Below are positions 49,400-61,279 of a stretch of 64,000 nt of DNA, piece after piece; position 1 is the first letter of the stretch, and each line of letters begins with the position of its first letter. The stretch comes from Bettongia penicillata ogilbyi. Taxonomy: Eukaryota > Chordata > Mammalia > Diprotodontia > Potoroidae. Under the pieces are notes generated by a model. It made no database searches. It saw only the letters and a list, made by a program, of their open reading frames with translations, and had not been told where the DNA came from. The stretch is from the NCBI GenBank assembly GCA_023548195.1, contig JAJHZJ010000121.1:5884058-5948057 (forward strand), read 5' to 3'. A program made the translations under genes and the position numbers.

Positions 49400-49565
49400 A
49401 GTCATAAGTGATGGACATCAGGCTCAGAAACTTTCAAGTAAGAGAATCACCAAATACCCAGGGTAACAGAGCTAGTGTGTGTCAGAGGTAGTACTTAAAT
49501 TCAGGTCTTCTAGGCTCTGAAGCCAACTCTCTATCTGATATATTGTACTGTTTCCCATTCAATAT
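49400..49565 (-). mobile_element. MIR-type SINE fragment
   Basis: 'cagggtaacagagctagtgt' then 'aattcaggtcttctaggctc' and 'aactctctatctgatata' follow the reversed core and head. Confidence 0.55.
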
Positions 49566-49729
49566 GCTTTTGATTAAATAATAATCATTAATAATGTTTC
49601 TTGGGGATATTTCACTTAATTAAAAGACCATAACTTTTGAAAAACAAATTCCCTTAGCATAAAATTGAGTATACCATAGACACTTAATAAATTCTTGTTG
49701 ACTGACTTGTCCAGTCATGAACTAGTGAC

Positions 49730-49985
49730 AGTCAGCTGGTTTTTAGTCATATCTGACTTTTTACCATCCTATTTGGATTCAAATTTGGGGTTCTCTTGGA
49801 AAAGACAGCAGAGTGATTTGCCATTGCCTTCTCCAGTTCATTTGACAGATGAAGTGGTTTAAGTAATTTGCCCAGGATCACAAAGCTAGTAAGTGTCTGA
49901 GGCAGCATTTGAACTCAGGAAGATGTAGCTTCCTGACTCTAGGCCCAGCACTCTATCCATTGCACCACTTCGCTGCCTGAGTGAC
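49730..49985 (-). mobile_element. SINE with BovB-like tail
   Basis: Tail ('ttttagtcatatctgacttt'), 'gtgatttgccattgccttct', core ('taatttgcccaggatcacaa', 'aggcagcatttgaactcagg') and head ('ctctatccattgcaccact') are complete in reversed order. Confidence 0.85.
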
Positions 49986-50664
49986 TTACTTAAAACTAAT
50001 TCTAGTGATGCTTGCAATTTGTGGATGGCCATTAAGCTAGAGTACACTCTGGGAACTTTCAAAAAGGTATATGGTTTTGAATCATGTTCCTATCCTCTAG
50101 AAGAATGCTAAACTACTCAAGTTAACTTGGAATGTATGGTCTTAATTCATTACAGAAGAGAATTCAGATTTTTTTAAATCCCCTTTTCTTTTTAAGGTTT
50201 CTATATGAGTCAGAAAATAAATAGGATTTTAAATGTTTTCAAGGAAAATATTTTTGCATATTTCAAAAATGAGTATAAAAGTGCATAGATGCTTTTCGGT
50301 TTTTTTGGCTTTTACTTGTTTTATCTGTTGGTCCTAACAGATTACTTTTTAAAATTTCATACAATATCCTGTCTTCACTAAACTCTCTTGCAGATGTGAT
50401 AATATAATTGTTTTCTGTAGCAGTCTTTCCCTGCTCTATCCTGACAAGCACTGTGTCCATAGCAGGAGGGAGTAACACCTCCAAAATAGCAGCATAGCTG
50501 CCATCTGAGGATGTGCCATATTAGAAGGAAATCCATTAGCTGGAACTCCTGGAAAGTCAGTAATAAAGATAATGCTGAAAAATAAGAGGATATAACTTTA
50601 GTTTTTCATTCACCTAATTAAAAGATATTGCTTAGAAGACTCTGTTTTACTCTGAAAACTTATT

Positions 50665-50762
50665 GTTGTGTTCGTCCTTCATTTTTGAAGAAGACCATGC
50701 CATCAGAGAAATGATGACATAACTTGCAGTTGACTTTGTTTTGAGTGAAGGAGGGCTTCTGA
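50665..50762 (-). mobile_element. Truncated WSINE1-like SINE (3' half only)
   Basis: Only the WSINE1-like 3' half is present ('gttcgtccttcatttttgaa', 'gtgaaggagggcttct'). It ends abruptly in the gagggct motif where an L1 3' end begins. Confidence 0.8.
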
Positions 50763-51590
50763 AGTACTTCCTCACATCTATAAGGCTGACTAATATGACA
50801 GAAAAGGAAATGATAAATGCTGGAGAAGATGTGAGAAAATTGGAACGCTAATCCATTGTTGGTGAAATTGTGAACTTGTCCTGGAGAGCAATGAGGAGCT
50901 ATGCTCACGGGGCTATAAAACTGTGCCTACCCTTCAATCCAGCAATACCACTACTAGGTCTGTATCCCAAAGAAATCATAAAAAGGGAAAAAGACATACA
51001 TGAACAAAAATATTTTAGCAGCTCTTTTTGTGATGACAAAGAATTGAAAATTGAGGGAATTCCCATCAATTGGGGATGGCAAAACAAATTGTAATATATG
51101 AGTATTAGTGAAATTGTGCCATAAGAAGTGAAGAGTGGGCAGATTTAAGAAAAACCTGCAAAGATTTACATGACCTGATGCTGAGTGAAGTGAGCAGTAC
51201 CAGGAGATCACTGTACATAGTAACAGCAATGTTGTAAGATGATCAACTATTGATGATTTAGCTCTTATTTGCATACAATGATCCAAAACAATCCCAGAAG
51301 ACTCATGATAGAAAATGCTATCTGCATCCAGAGAAAGAACTATGGAGTCTGAATGCAGATCAAAGCATGCTATTTTCACTTTTTTTCTTTCTTGCGTTTT
51401 TTTCTTTGTTCTGATTTTTCTTTTACAACATGACTAATGTGGAAATATGTTTACATGTTTGTACATATCAGATCAGTTGCCATTTTGGAGAAAGGTAAGG
51501 GGAGACGCAGAAAGTGATAAGAATTTGGAACTCAATCTTATTAAAATGAATTTTCAAAACTATCATTACCTGTAATTGGGAAAAGTAAAA
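50763..51590 (+). mobile_element. L1 3' end, relatively well preserved
   Basis: This is the longest well-preserved L1 tail here. The ORF2 end encodes the usual 'AIKLCLPFNPAIPLLGLYPK'-type segment, readable in the plus frame near 50915-50975. It is followed by 'tcccatcaattggggatggc' near 51060 and the 3' untranslated region to about 51590. Its 5' truncation point abuts a truncated WSINE1-like piece. Confidence 0.9.
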
Positions 51591-51599
51591 TAGCATAAA

Positions 51600-52080
51600 G
51601 AAAAGAATATGTGTACATAATTTAGCATGTTTATTTATGTACACATATACATACATATATAGAGAGAGAGAGAAAGAGAGAAATGTATCTATATTTGTAT
51701 GTATGTATAGATACATACATACCCAAGATTTTTTTTAAGGCTTATTACAGTTTTGAGCTATTAAAGCTTAAAAGTATTCTAAGATTTTTTGAAATAATAT
51801 GGGTGCATATGAAATTCTTCATACTACACTCTACACACCTCACTGGTCCTTTTGATATGTTTAAATAATATGAATAAAAAATAACAAGATATGTGACCAA
51901 ATTCTTTGAATATTTTAAACTTTAATTAGGTAAGTTTAACTAAAAGCTGGTTTACCCAGATCTTTCTGAGGGTTCTGTCGGTGAATGGTGTCAGAAAAAG
52001 GCTACCTGCTGCTTTAGAAGACTTTTTGACATTTAAAATTGATATATAAATCATATAAGACCCTGTTACATGTGAGATGG
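51600..52080. other. AT-rich stretch with short GA and TATA tracts
   Basis: A TATAGA/GAGA patch at 51655-51682 and TATG repeats near 51690-51720 follow the L1 end. Nothing else is recognised. Confidence 0.5.
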
Positions 52081-53595
52081 CAGCACTAGCAGCTTTCAAA
52101 GAGTTTTTCTTGGCAGAGCAGAAATCAAGAAACAGAGAGATAGAGGGAGATAACAGACAGACAGATGTAGCAAAGGTAAATAGCAGATGACCAAGGAATG
52201 GTGCTTTCCATGGAATTCCCAGTGGGATTTTGTTTTATCATTACTATGTATGCTTTCATCAGAACTCATAATTTTCTACTATCTCTCCAGGTTATGCTTC
52301 ATAAGCCTTTGAGGAAATATTGGGGTCACCAGGTCCAAAATGTCATTCATAACATGGTCAAGATATAAATACTTGGAAAAGGGGCCACCATGCTTATTCC
52401 CAACATTCCTATTCTTGTACTATCAACTTCAACTACTAGGGTGAGAAACACAAATCTAATATGCTTTATTCTTCTAAATTCATATGAATAAACATATTTT
52501 CTTGTATCTCCCAATTTTTTTCAGTTAAAGACAACCATGTCTGGGAGAAATCTGAGTTATTTTACTCTTTTTGTCCTTTTGATTTTTTATGACAAAGATA
52601 TCAACATCTGTTTTATAAATATTAGCAATATTATAATCATTTAGCCTATCTTAGTGAATCAGAAACTGAGGGAAATCTCTTTGTAGAGTATTTGTTTATT
52701 TGAGGTAAATTGGTCCTTCCAAGAATCCTAACAGTGTATCCATGTACTGTATATGCCTATAAGATTTGCCAGTGGAACTAGCTTTTATCATATACATAAC
52801 TACTCTGCCACGTAAAGAATGACAGGTTGAAGAGGACCCAATAAACTTAGCATCAAAGCTTTAGAACTTCCAGAAGTTGTTTTTAGCTTTTCATCTTGCA
52901 AACTCATTTACCATCATCATGGAAAACTAGCTAGCCAAGTACTTTGGACATTCACCAAGAGACATTGTAGGACTTAAAGATTATAGAAGAAAGCTGAGCA
53001 GTTCTGAGTGCTAAAACTGAATGGCCTTTAAGTCAGTCAGCTATAAGAAAAGGAAATTGGATTCCTTCAGAATAGGAATATTGGGAGCATGGTTAGAATA
53101 TGGAAAAATGATAAAATTTAACATGCATTCCTATATACACAAATATGTATATACATATATACATAGGATAAAATAAAAAAATGTGATAGAAAAATAAGCA
53201 TGACAGAAATATGTATAAAGAGTTTCTTTCTTCCTATTTTACCAGTTCTTCAACTTTCCTCTCATTTAACATTGGACAGCAGAGCTAAGAAAATGGAGGC
53301 ATAAGTTATAAAAAGAAAAGAATGAAAGGAGGTCATGTCAGAAGAGGCTTTTGAATAAAATAAAATGAGGAACATATAAGAAAATTAATCAGGGGATGAA
53401 GAAAAATACACTAAGTAACAAAAATTACGAACACCAGTATTGTGCTTTAACAATTTGCAGAATGTATTATTCCATGTAATGAATGATGAAGCAATTGCCG
53501 CAGACCAAAAAAATGAAGAAATAACTCTTAAAAATTCACACAACCTAAAAAAATGCAAAGAAGGTAGATAAAATAGAATCTCAGTGACTTTTGTG
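52080..53595. other. Repeat-poor intronic stretch
   Basis: No gene, transposon or strong structure is recognised. Confidence 0.4.
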
Positions 53596-53599
53596 GCTA

Positions 53600-53692
53600 T
53601 TTGTTCTGTTCTCAAAAAGGACCATGATATCAGAAGATGTCATGACTTGCAATTGAATTTGATTTAAGTGAAGAAGGGCTATTATTAACTGA
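53600..53692 (-). mobile_element. Truncated WSINE1-like SINE (3' half only)
   Basis: 'gttctgttctcaaaaaggac' and 'gtgaagaagggctattatt' match the same 3' half as at 50665-50762. Both copies break at nearly the same internal point. Confidence 0.75.
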
Positions 53693-53699
53693 CTGGCTC

Positions 53700-55140
53700 C
53701 TGGAAGTTTGGAAAGGCTGACTATGGAAACAGAATCATTAATTTTCAGGTTGAGTAACCTATTAAATATTTAGCGGCATGACTGTGCTCATGAGAAAAGA
53801 TAACTGGATGGAAATATCCCCATTCTCAAGTATTGTTTTGTTTTTTACTGGGTCTTCCAGAACTAAGTTGTTTTATGCCTTACAAAATCTTCAACACTGG
53901 AAACGAAGGAGTTTGCCTTCTGGGAATGAAATGACAATAGGAAGAAATAGACATCCGAACAGATAGAAAAGGGAAAAATAAAACATGTGAGTGATGGCAA
54001 GAGATAGCCACAAAGATTAATAAACAAAAAAGCAGAAAACTGAAGGTGGGCACACTTAAACAATGGAATGGGTTTTTTTGATACTAAATGAAAAAGAAAT
54101 TTAGAACATTCCTTTCTTAAATTCAGTGTATTGTTTTGCATTTTGTATAATGTTATATAATAGTTCCTAAGTCATTATCAAACAGCAGGTTGATAAAATG
54201 AGTATTGCTTCATTTCTGTAACTCTTTTCTCTATAAGGTAGTTTTTGGAAATTTACATTGTTATCCATTGTGGAAAATACACAAAATTTATTGTTATCTC
54301 CCCCCAAAGCTGTATGGTTCAGGCACGCTTCAAGGGTCTATCACAAAGCACCGTTATGACACAGAAGAAATAGTGCTCTTTAAAGTTATGGCAGTAGAGT
54401 GCAAATTTGGTAAGTCTAACTAGACTATAAAGGTTTTAAGTGTTAGTTCAGAAAAAGACTATGTCTAAAATCCCATAATAAGCCTCCCTCAAGATGGAAT
54501 GCTTATACTCTGAAAGTCAGTCACCAGATGACTTTTTTGGACCACAAAATACGGGATACATTGCAATCAGCAATCATAGGTGTTTCTACATCATGGGTGT
54601 GAAAGTTTCCATGTCCATGAAATCATGGACCATTCATACATGAAAACAAAATCATGGTTTACAATATGATAAATCAAATAATAATGAAATAACAAAATAA
54701 ATAAATTTGAAGATTATGTTTCTAGAATCTAACGCAGCTACAATTAATAATTTTTTTAATGTAAAAAGGCACCTTCAGAATCTGGGCACAGTGCTGCAGA
54801 GCTTAGAAGAAATGATGAATTAAGAACCACATAATTTGGATTGATTATATTAGAAAGTTTGTTCCTTCTAAAAATGAAACAAGAAGTCATTTTATGTTGG
54901 AAGTGCCAATTATTTGAGTAAAAATTCAAAGATTTTCATTCCTTCTCAAGTTGTAGATATTCTATTATCTTTTTAAAATCATTTTTCCTCTAATTTTAGG
55001 AAAATAATGAAATACATTTATGAAGGCAATTAATAAAGCCCTATATATCTAAATTTGAAAAGAAAAATTAAATAAGGTTACATCTCTGTAGCTAAATGAT
55101 AATGTCTACAAGCCATGGTAAGTCATTTTCCTACAGTTTT
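53700..55140. other. Repeat-poor flank downstream of exon 2 (gene sense)
   Basis: No gene or transposon is recognised between the SINE fragment and the exon 2 donor. Small open frames here carry no domain. Confidence 0.35.
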
Positions 55141-55147
55141 CACTTAC

Positions 55148-55258
55148 TAGAATTACTGCTGTCATCCTTGGTTCCGTCGAGAGCTCCATCGGGGTGCATT
55201 TGCAAGTAGTAGCCTTGCCTGCAATATAACCTGGTCACTATACCCTTGAGCTGGGGAT
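55148..55258 (-). CDS. FGF14: FGF14 exon 2 (internal coding exon)
   Basis: This exon encodes the start of the beta-trefoil core of fibroblast growth factor 14 (FHF4), an intracellular FGF-homologous factor known to bind voltage-gated sodium channel C-terminal tails; no signal peptide is expected. Read on the minus strand it gives 36 full codons, beginning [17 protein letters not shown] and ending KDDSSNS, preceded by two bases of an Asp codon and followed by one base of a Thr codon. The acceptor is a pyrimidine-rich run ending in cag (AG at 55259-55260) and the donor is gtaagtg at 55147-55141. The length of 111 bp and the phase fit the FHF family as I remember it. The Ser in DSSNS is Thr in human FGF14 from memory. 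The paralogues FGF11, FGF12 and FGF13 share this exon structure, but exon 3 favours FGF14. Confidence 0.96.
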
Positions 55259-55444
55259 CTGAAAGGCAAACATAGTTTATAATAAGCCTCACAATGTTGT
55301 AACATACTATTTTCCTTCATTTAATTTCTTTTCTATTTTATTACTATTATTATTAATAGTATTTTTGTATAATTAGTTAAATTATAGAGAAGCAGAATTT
55401 TTGGTGTTTCCAAAATTTCTGGAACCATTATTAATATAATAATT

Positions 55445-55640
55445 TCAATTATCATAGAATAATAGATTTAGACCTATAAGGACTTTTAGGGGTGAAAAAG
55501 ACCAACTTCCTCCTTTAACAGGTTAAAAAAAAACTGAAGAAGAGAGAGGTCAAATGTCTTGACCAGAATTATAAATCTTGTAAATATCAAAGGCAAGATT
55601 TGAATCCAAGTTTTCTGAGAAAGGGAAGAAAATATTTTTC
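55445..55640 (-). mobile_element. MIR-type SINE
   Basis: 'tcatagaataatagatttag', 'caaatgtcttgaccagaatt' and 'aagatttgaatccaagtttt' are in order; the copy is diverged. Confidence 0.6.
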
Positions 55641-55649
55641 CACAGAGAA

Positions 55650-57630
55650 GACATATTTCATACCAAATTCTGTGTTTTCAAATGGTAAATAATGGGATTT
55701 ATTTATTTTTCTAGTGCATAAATATCAGACCCATTTTTGTATATTTGTTTCGAGTATTACTTTGTTGGATGTTAATACAAATACAAAGAACATTTTTAAA
55801 GGGCATTTCATTGCTAGTTTAAAAGTTGTTGGTCATTTCAAATAAAAATACAGCACAATTAGAAAGCCCTTCTTGATATTTCCTTTTTTAATGTGATTTC
55901 AGTATTGAATTACACCATCTTGTACCATATAAAGGGCGCCATCCTAGTCTTCGGCACTTGATGTCACACTCAATGTTCAAGAGCTGTCTATCTAAGCTAT
56001 CTAAGATCTTCTTTGTGCTATCAATGGGCAATCAGTGATGAAGTTATTGCTAGTTGCCTATGAAACAGAACCAATGACCTTTGATGCAATTTTCTTCTAG
56101 TACATAAATGCTTAGGTGAACAATACTGTATAAGATCAAATAAACAATAACAGAGGTGAAATAAGGTAAGATGGAAATCACCTTCTGTGACCAAGGAGGA
56201 ATAAAAAGAGGAGGGAAGAGGGAACTGAATACTTCCTTGTAGGATCAGATTTTTGGTCTAACGACTCATTGAAATAAACAGCATATGTAATATCCCAATA
56301 CACTGAGAAGTTACCTTCTTGCTAAAAGTAAAAAATCAAAAACAAAAACAAAACCTGCTCTCTTGTATGTTAGTTCTCATGTACCAGCTTCTATGCGTTT
56401 ATTAATAAGTGTGTAGTGACCCAAGTTTTGATATGATTTTTCTGTGTAGCAGGTCAAATATCACTCTAGGTAACAGGTATCATACTTTCCAAAACAACAA
56501 AGAGCTGCCAATACCATCAATATGAGGCAAACAAATTTGAATGTGATGTCCAATGACCAACTAAATGGACTGTCCTGCAAAAGAATGATAAAACACAACA
56601 TTCCATATTGATGTAAAGAATCATGAGTCCATATAAACAGAAAAATACATTTGAACTGTTCCAAATTATCATGTTTTGGAAATTTTTCTTTATTTCTCAT
56701 TTAATGTAATTGACTGAAGATGATATTTACATGCTCATCAAATAAAGAAAAGCTTTACCTAAGTTGAAATAGATCAATATTTGATCTTTCTTTGAAGCTA
56801 CCATCATCATATAATACAAATTCTTTTGCATAATAATGAGCTAACCACCTAGTATCAAACATCAACTCCCCTATAGTGTAAGAACGTGTGTATATGAAAA
56901 TTCAAAATAAAGTCATAATTATGCCCATTTAAAAATTTCTGCTGTAGTTAATTGATTGCTTTATGAATATTCATCACATAGAAATATATTGTTAACCCAA
57001 CAGCAACATCTTAAGGAGTTCAATTAATAGAAATATTTCAGTTCAGGAATTCTTCATTGGGATGCAAATTTCTTACCATGAATAGACTCTCCTATGTTGA
57101 TATCATCTTTGATATTTAGATATGGTGTCAAATTAATGGAAAAAGAAACCACATATAGAATGTCTGATTGTCCAAGAAATATGAGAAGAGTTGTAATGAA
57201 TAATCGCCTTTCTCAGCACTGGAAGTTTTGACTTTGCCCATTTCTAAAGCCTATAACATTTTACCTACCTATAAACTGTCTGTTTGCATTTAAATAGGTC
57301 GCCCATATAGCTAGATTTAAAAAAAAAATACGTCTACAGGTCAACCTCCCACATTTCACAAGTTCTACCTACACTTTGCAAAAACAAACTGGCTTAGCCA
57401 CTCCTATTCATCCTGCTTATTCTATTACATAGTATGGCGCAATCATATAAATAATCAAAATTCTTACAGCAACAGACTAGGACAAACATGAACTTTGAAT
57501 TAGCCAAATTAATATAACCAAGAATATTTTTCCACCAAGGACCGAAGTAGGTAACAATATGAAGTAAAATCTAAAAGCACAATAGGAACAAAATGCTATT
57601 TTAAGCTTTTTTTTAATAATCCACTTAGCA
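55650..57630. other. Repeat-poor intronic stretch
   Basis: Approach to exon 2 in the gene direction. No transposon or exon-like unit is recognised. Confidence 0.35.
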
Positions 57631-57639
57631 AAAAAAAAA

Positions 57640-57800
57640 AAGGCAATGAACTTGGTGTCTGAGGACCAGTGTTTAAATCTACTTTGTGCTGTTTAGCACC
57701 TGTGTAATAATAACCTAATGGCTCTGATCTTCATTTTCTTTATCTCCAAAAAGAGGAGTCCTGAGTCGGTGACCTCTGAAATTCCCAACTTTAAATGATC
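57640..57800 (+). mobile_element. MIR-type SINE
   Basis: 'ggcaatgaacttggtgtctg aggaccag' (spaced at base 20), 'gtttaaatctactttgtgct' and 'cattttctttatctccaaaa' keep the MIR order. Confidence 0.55.
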
Positions 57801-58465
57801 AGATTTCTCAAAATTTAGCTTGATTGACTCTGCTAACATCCTTACTGTCCAGGGTTTTCTTCTACACAGGTTTTCAAGGGACAACAAGAGGAAAGTAATG
57901 ATGGGGGGTTCACTAAAATCCTTAATATTCTATCCAAATTTCTTTTAGGCCTTGACTATACATTGTTGTCCAGACTGGGTCACAAATCAAAGGGGTTAGT
58001 TTGTGATTAATACAAATGATTTAGTGCCCTCAAATTCCACTTTGATATAATCCCATAGAAATGAATACTCCAAAAGTGAATCTGAAGAACTAGAGAGATG
58101 CTAAATTTTCCCTTTCATCAGATGCAGCCTACATGTTTCAATTTTGGTGCTGCGGCTCCTGAAAAAAACTATTTTAATTAGGATGGAGTCCTACTGGAAT
58201 TCTCTTCTGCTCTCCTATGCCAGACAATTCTAACATAGTTTAAAAAATAAAATGCCTTTGTTCAAATTTACTTTGAGTTCTTCATTAAGGGCTAGAATTG
58301 AAGTATTTTGGAGCCAGGCATACAGAAGGCAATCTTGCCATCTATTTTAGAATGGTATGGAACATGCGAATAAAACTGAAATGGAAATGCAAGATTTGGG
58401 CACTTATTTTGTTTAGTGTGCAGTGAGAATACTTGTTTATAGTTATAACTCAAAAACTGAGGAAA
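57800..58465. other. Repeat-poor intronic stretch
   Basis: No transposon or gene is recognised. It has an even base mix compared with its neighbours, which may be a sign of old, possibly constrained sequence; conservation must be measured. Confidence 0.3.
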
Positions 58466-58469
58466 TAAC

Positions 58470-58720
58470 GGAAGTCAGCTATATGGCTCAGTGAATTGAG
58501 CTCTGGGCCTGGATTTAGGAAGGCCCGAGTTTAAAATCCAGCCTCAGACATTCACTAGCTGTGTGAACTTGGGCAAGTCATTTAACCTCTGTTTGCATAA
58601 TTCACTGTAGAAGGAAATGGCCAAACCACTCTGCTATCTATGCCAAGAAAACCTCATATAGAGTCATGAAGAGTCAAACACAATTGAAACAACTGAAAAA
58701 CAATCAGGTAAGTCATATTT
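58470..58720 (+). mobile_element. SINE with BovB-like tail, plus strand
   Basis: Head ('gctatatggctcagtgaatt'), core ('cagcctcagacattcactag', 'acttgggcaagtcatttaac'), linker ('aggaaatggccaaaccactc') and tail ('gagtcatgaagagtcaaaca', 'caattgaaac') are in complete order. Confidence 0.88.
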
Positions 58721-59044
58721 TCTAGTGACACCCTTTGGTTCAACTAAACTCGAGGTGAAAATTCGGCCAAGAAAGCTTTGTTAGAAAAATTAAAAGTTTA
58801 ACAGTGGGAAGGAGAAAATACCTACAGTAATAGCTATTGCTTTAGGTACAACATACTTACAACACCATGGAAATATAGTAGTAAAGAGTTAGAGGATATC
58901 TTAGATTGCCTACAAACAACTTACCATTGGATAATTTCATGTGATCATCCTTCATCAATGGAGGGATTTTCTGCATGAGTTCCCTACACTAAGAATATCA
59001 AACATGAAAAAAAGGAAAGAAAAATACCCAAAAAAAATTATTTT

Positions 59045-59175
59045 CAGGAAAAGCCTCATTTAGTGGATTGAAAACTGTGGCTGGAATGTTGTAGACCTGT
59101 TTTCAAATCCCACATCTAGTTGAATTTTCCTTGTGTGGCCCTAGACAGATCATTTAACGTCTAGACACCTTAGGC
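59045..59175 (+). mobile_element. MIR-type SINE fragment
   Basis: 'gtagacctgttttcaaatcc', 'cttgtgtggccctagacaga' and 'tcatttaacgtctagaca' resemble the SINE head and core. Confidence 0.5.
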
Positions 59176-60074
59176 AATTCCCCTGGGGCTTCCCAACTGT
59201 CCCACACTGGTTTGGATTAGCACCCAAAGAATTAGCATCCATTCTCCAGGAAATGGGTTTGGAAATACTAGGGACAGAGCTTTGACTTGGACGGTGCTTG
59301 CAGCAAAGAGAACAAAATGAGTTGTCATTTGAAGGGGAAGATGGAAGGAGGGACAGTGAGAGGTTGGGTAAGCTCACCTGAGCATGCCATCTGCTAGCTT
59401 CCCATTTCAACTCGTTATTCTTGCTAATTAGGATTTAAACGCTGTTGCTTTTTTTTTGTTTGATAATTTTATAATAATTATTGCTTTATAATGTTGTTTT
59501 ATAATTACTAAATGCTACGCGCATTCTATAAACCTAAATTCAGTACCCTCTAAATTCAACCTCCTTAAAAAACAGCTCTTTTAACCCTTCCCTAGTTATG
59601 GCAGTAGTTGAGGGCAACATAATTCTTGCTGTTTAGGAAAATAAAATATAACCTGAAGCAAAATGATGATAAGTAAGGAAATATTAAGAGGGAAGGTATA
59701 TTATTTCCCCCCGTGAGAAATCATAAATTTCCTATATAATTCACATTGGCTTTATCTTCCCAACAATGCTTTATCTACCTTAGTTAAGTTACTAAAGAAA
59801 GACTGTTTTAAGTGGGTCACCATTTTACAACCCTATGGAACAAACTGAATTCAAAGACGACAAGGCATTTGGCAGAGAATCAGAATAGGGGGAGTGGTTG
59901 CTGGATTAGGAATTGAGGTTGGACCATAAAAGAAAGAACTTATACAATAAAAGTAGGAGTAAATAAATCTTTATTAAAGTGTTTTGAAGGAAAATATTTG
60001 GAAGATGAGGATTATAAAAGATATGAAGAAAATTTGGAAAATTAAAAAGATTGTAGTGGCCTTTGTAATTTGTC

Positions 60075-60315
60075 TTGTTCCGTCATTTTCAGTCTTATAT
60101 GAGTCTGTGACTTCATTTGGAATTTTCTTGACAGATACTGGAGTAGTTTACAATTTCCTTTTACAGTTCATTTTACAGATGAAGAAACTGAGGCAAGCAG
60201 GGTTAAGTGACTTGCCCAGGTTCACCTAGCTAGTAATCGCTGGAGTCCAGATTTGAACTCATGAAGATGAGTCTTCTTGACTCCAAGCCTACCACTCTAT
60301 CCACCCTTTCAACTA
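60075..60315 (-). mobile_element. SINE with BovB-like tail
   Basis: Tail ('ttttcagtcttatatgagtc', 'tcatttggaattttcttgac'), core ('gaagaaactgaggcaagcag', 'gggttaagtgacttgcccag') and head ('taccactctatccaccct') follow the reversed order. Confidence 0.85.
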
Positions 60316-61059
60316 GCTTTCCCTCGGTCTACTGCTTCTAGTCACCTACTTCTATATAAAGAGAAAGTAGTTATATCCTGGGAAGATTATTCATATGTTT
60401 AAGTAGTTGGCATCTTAACAAGCTAAACAGCAAAGGCATGAGGATGATTACCTTTACCTCTTGTAACAGAATTTTATAACCAAGAAACTTACTCTAGTTA
60501 AAGCATCTAGATAGAATAATGCTGTGATTGGCAATAAAAGAAATGTGATTCAATTCAGCAAGTGTTAATTAAATTTCTCTTGTGTATATGAAACAAAGCT
60601 AAGTTCTGTAGATACACAATATAAGGGTAACACAGAAAAAAATGCTCCGAGATGTGAGGAACTTCATTGTAGATATTGGGTAGAGTCTGCATGAATCAAT
60701 GCATCTATATGCATTGACAAGACTTGGAAAGAATTTATAATATGATTTGGCTAGAATATATTATGTATTAGAATGTTTATCGTATCCAAATTTTGGTGGT
60801 GCTTTAAAGCCATATAAGTACAGAGAATTAAGCTGACCATGAGGATACATAGGAATGTGTGTGTATGTCTGCATGTCTGGAGGGAGGAAACGAGACAGGG
60901 AATAAGGGAAGGGAAGAAAGAGAAAAAGAAAAGAAGGAGAAGGAGGGCAGTAGAATCTGAAATCGATGCAGCCAAAGAAATTAAATATGCATTTCAGCAA
61001 CTATTATTATTTTAAATAATCCAGAAAAAGATAAGCAAAAACTGAGAAGAGAAAAACAC

Positions 61060-61275
61060 TTTGATATTAATAACAATAATGATAATATTAACATTTATTT
61101 GATTCTCAAAACAACTCTGGAATGCAGGTGATTTTATTACCCCATTCTGCGGTGGAGGACACTGAGGCAGAGATTGAGTGATTTGCCCTAGCTCACATAG
61201 CCACAAGTGTCTGGGGCTGGATTTTAACTCAGATCTTCCTGACTCCAGGTTCAGCACTCCTTCTGTTAAGTTACC
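61060..61275 (-). mobile_element. MIR-type SINE
   Basis: 'gattctcaaaacaactctgg', 'ggacactgaggcagagattg', 'ggctggattttaactcagat' and 'cttcctgactccaggttcag' are in complete reversed order. Confidence 0.75.
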
Positions 61276-61279
61276 TACT

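Larger units (their letters stand above)
39540..55147 (-). other. FGF14: FGF14 intron 2 (15,608 bp, complete)
   Basis: This complete intron is bounded by the exon 2 donor and the exon 3 acceptor. It contains L2 pieces near 40.7-41.9 kb, the BovB/RTE LINE, a second RTE-like fragment, a dense block of SINEs (46.5-50.8 kb) and an L1 3' end. Both RTE elements lie in the same orientation as the gene. Confidence 0.9.

Noticed and set aside
50954..51379. 141-codon minus-strand open frame as a gene
   Set aside because: It is the antisense of an L1 3' end.
60890..60960. Purine-rich tract as a counterpart of the disease-linked FGF14 intron 1 GAA repeat
   Set aside because: It is short, interrupted and gives CTT in the gene direction; no pure GAA array is present.
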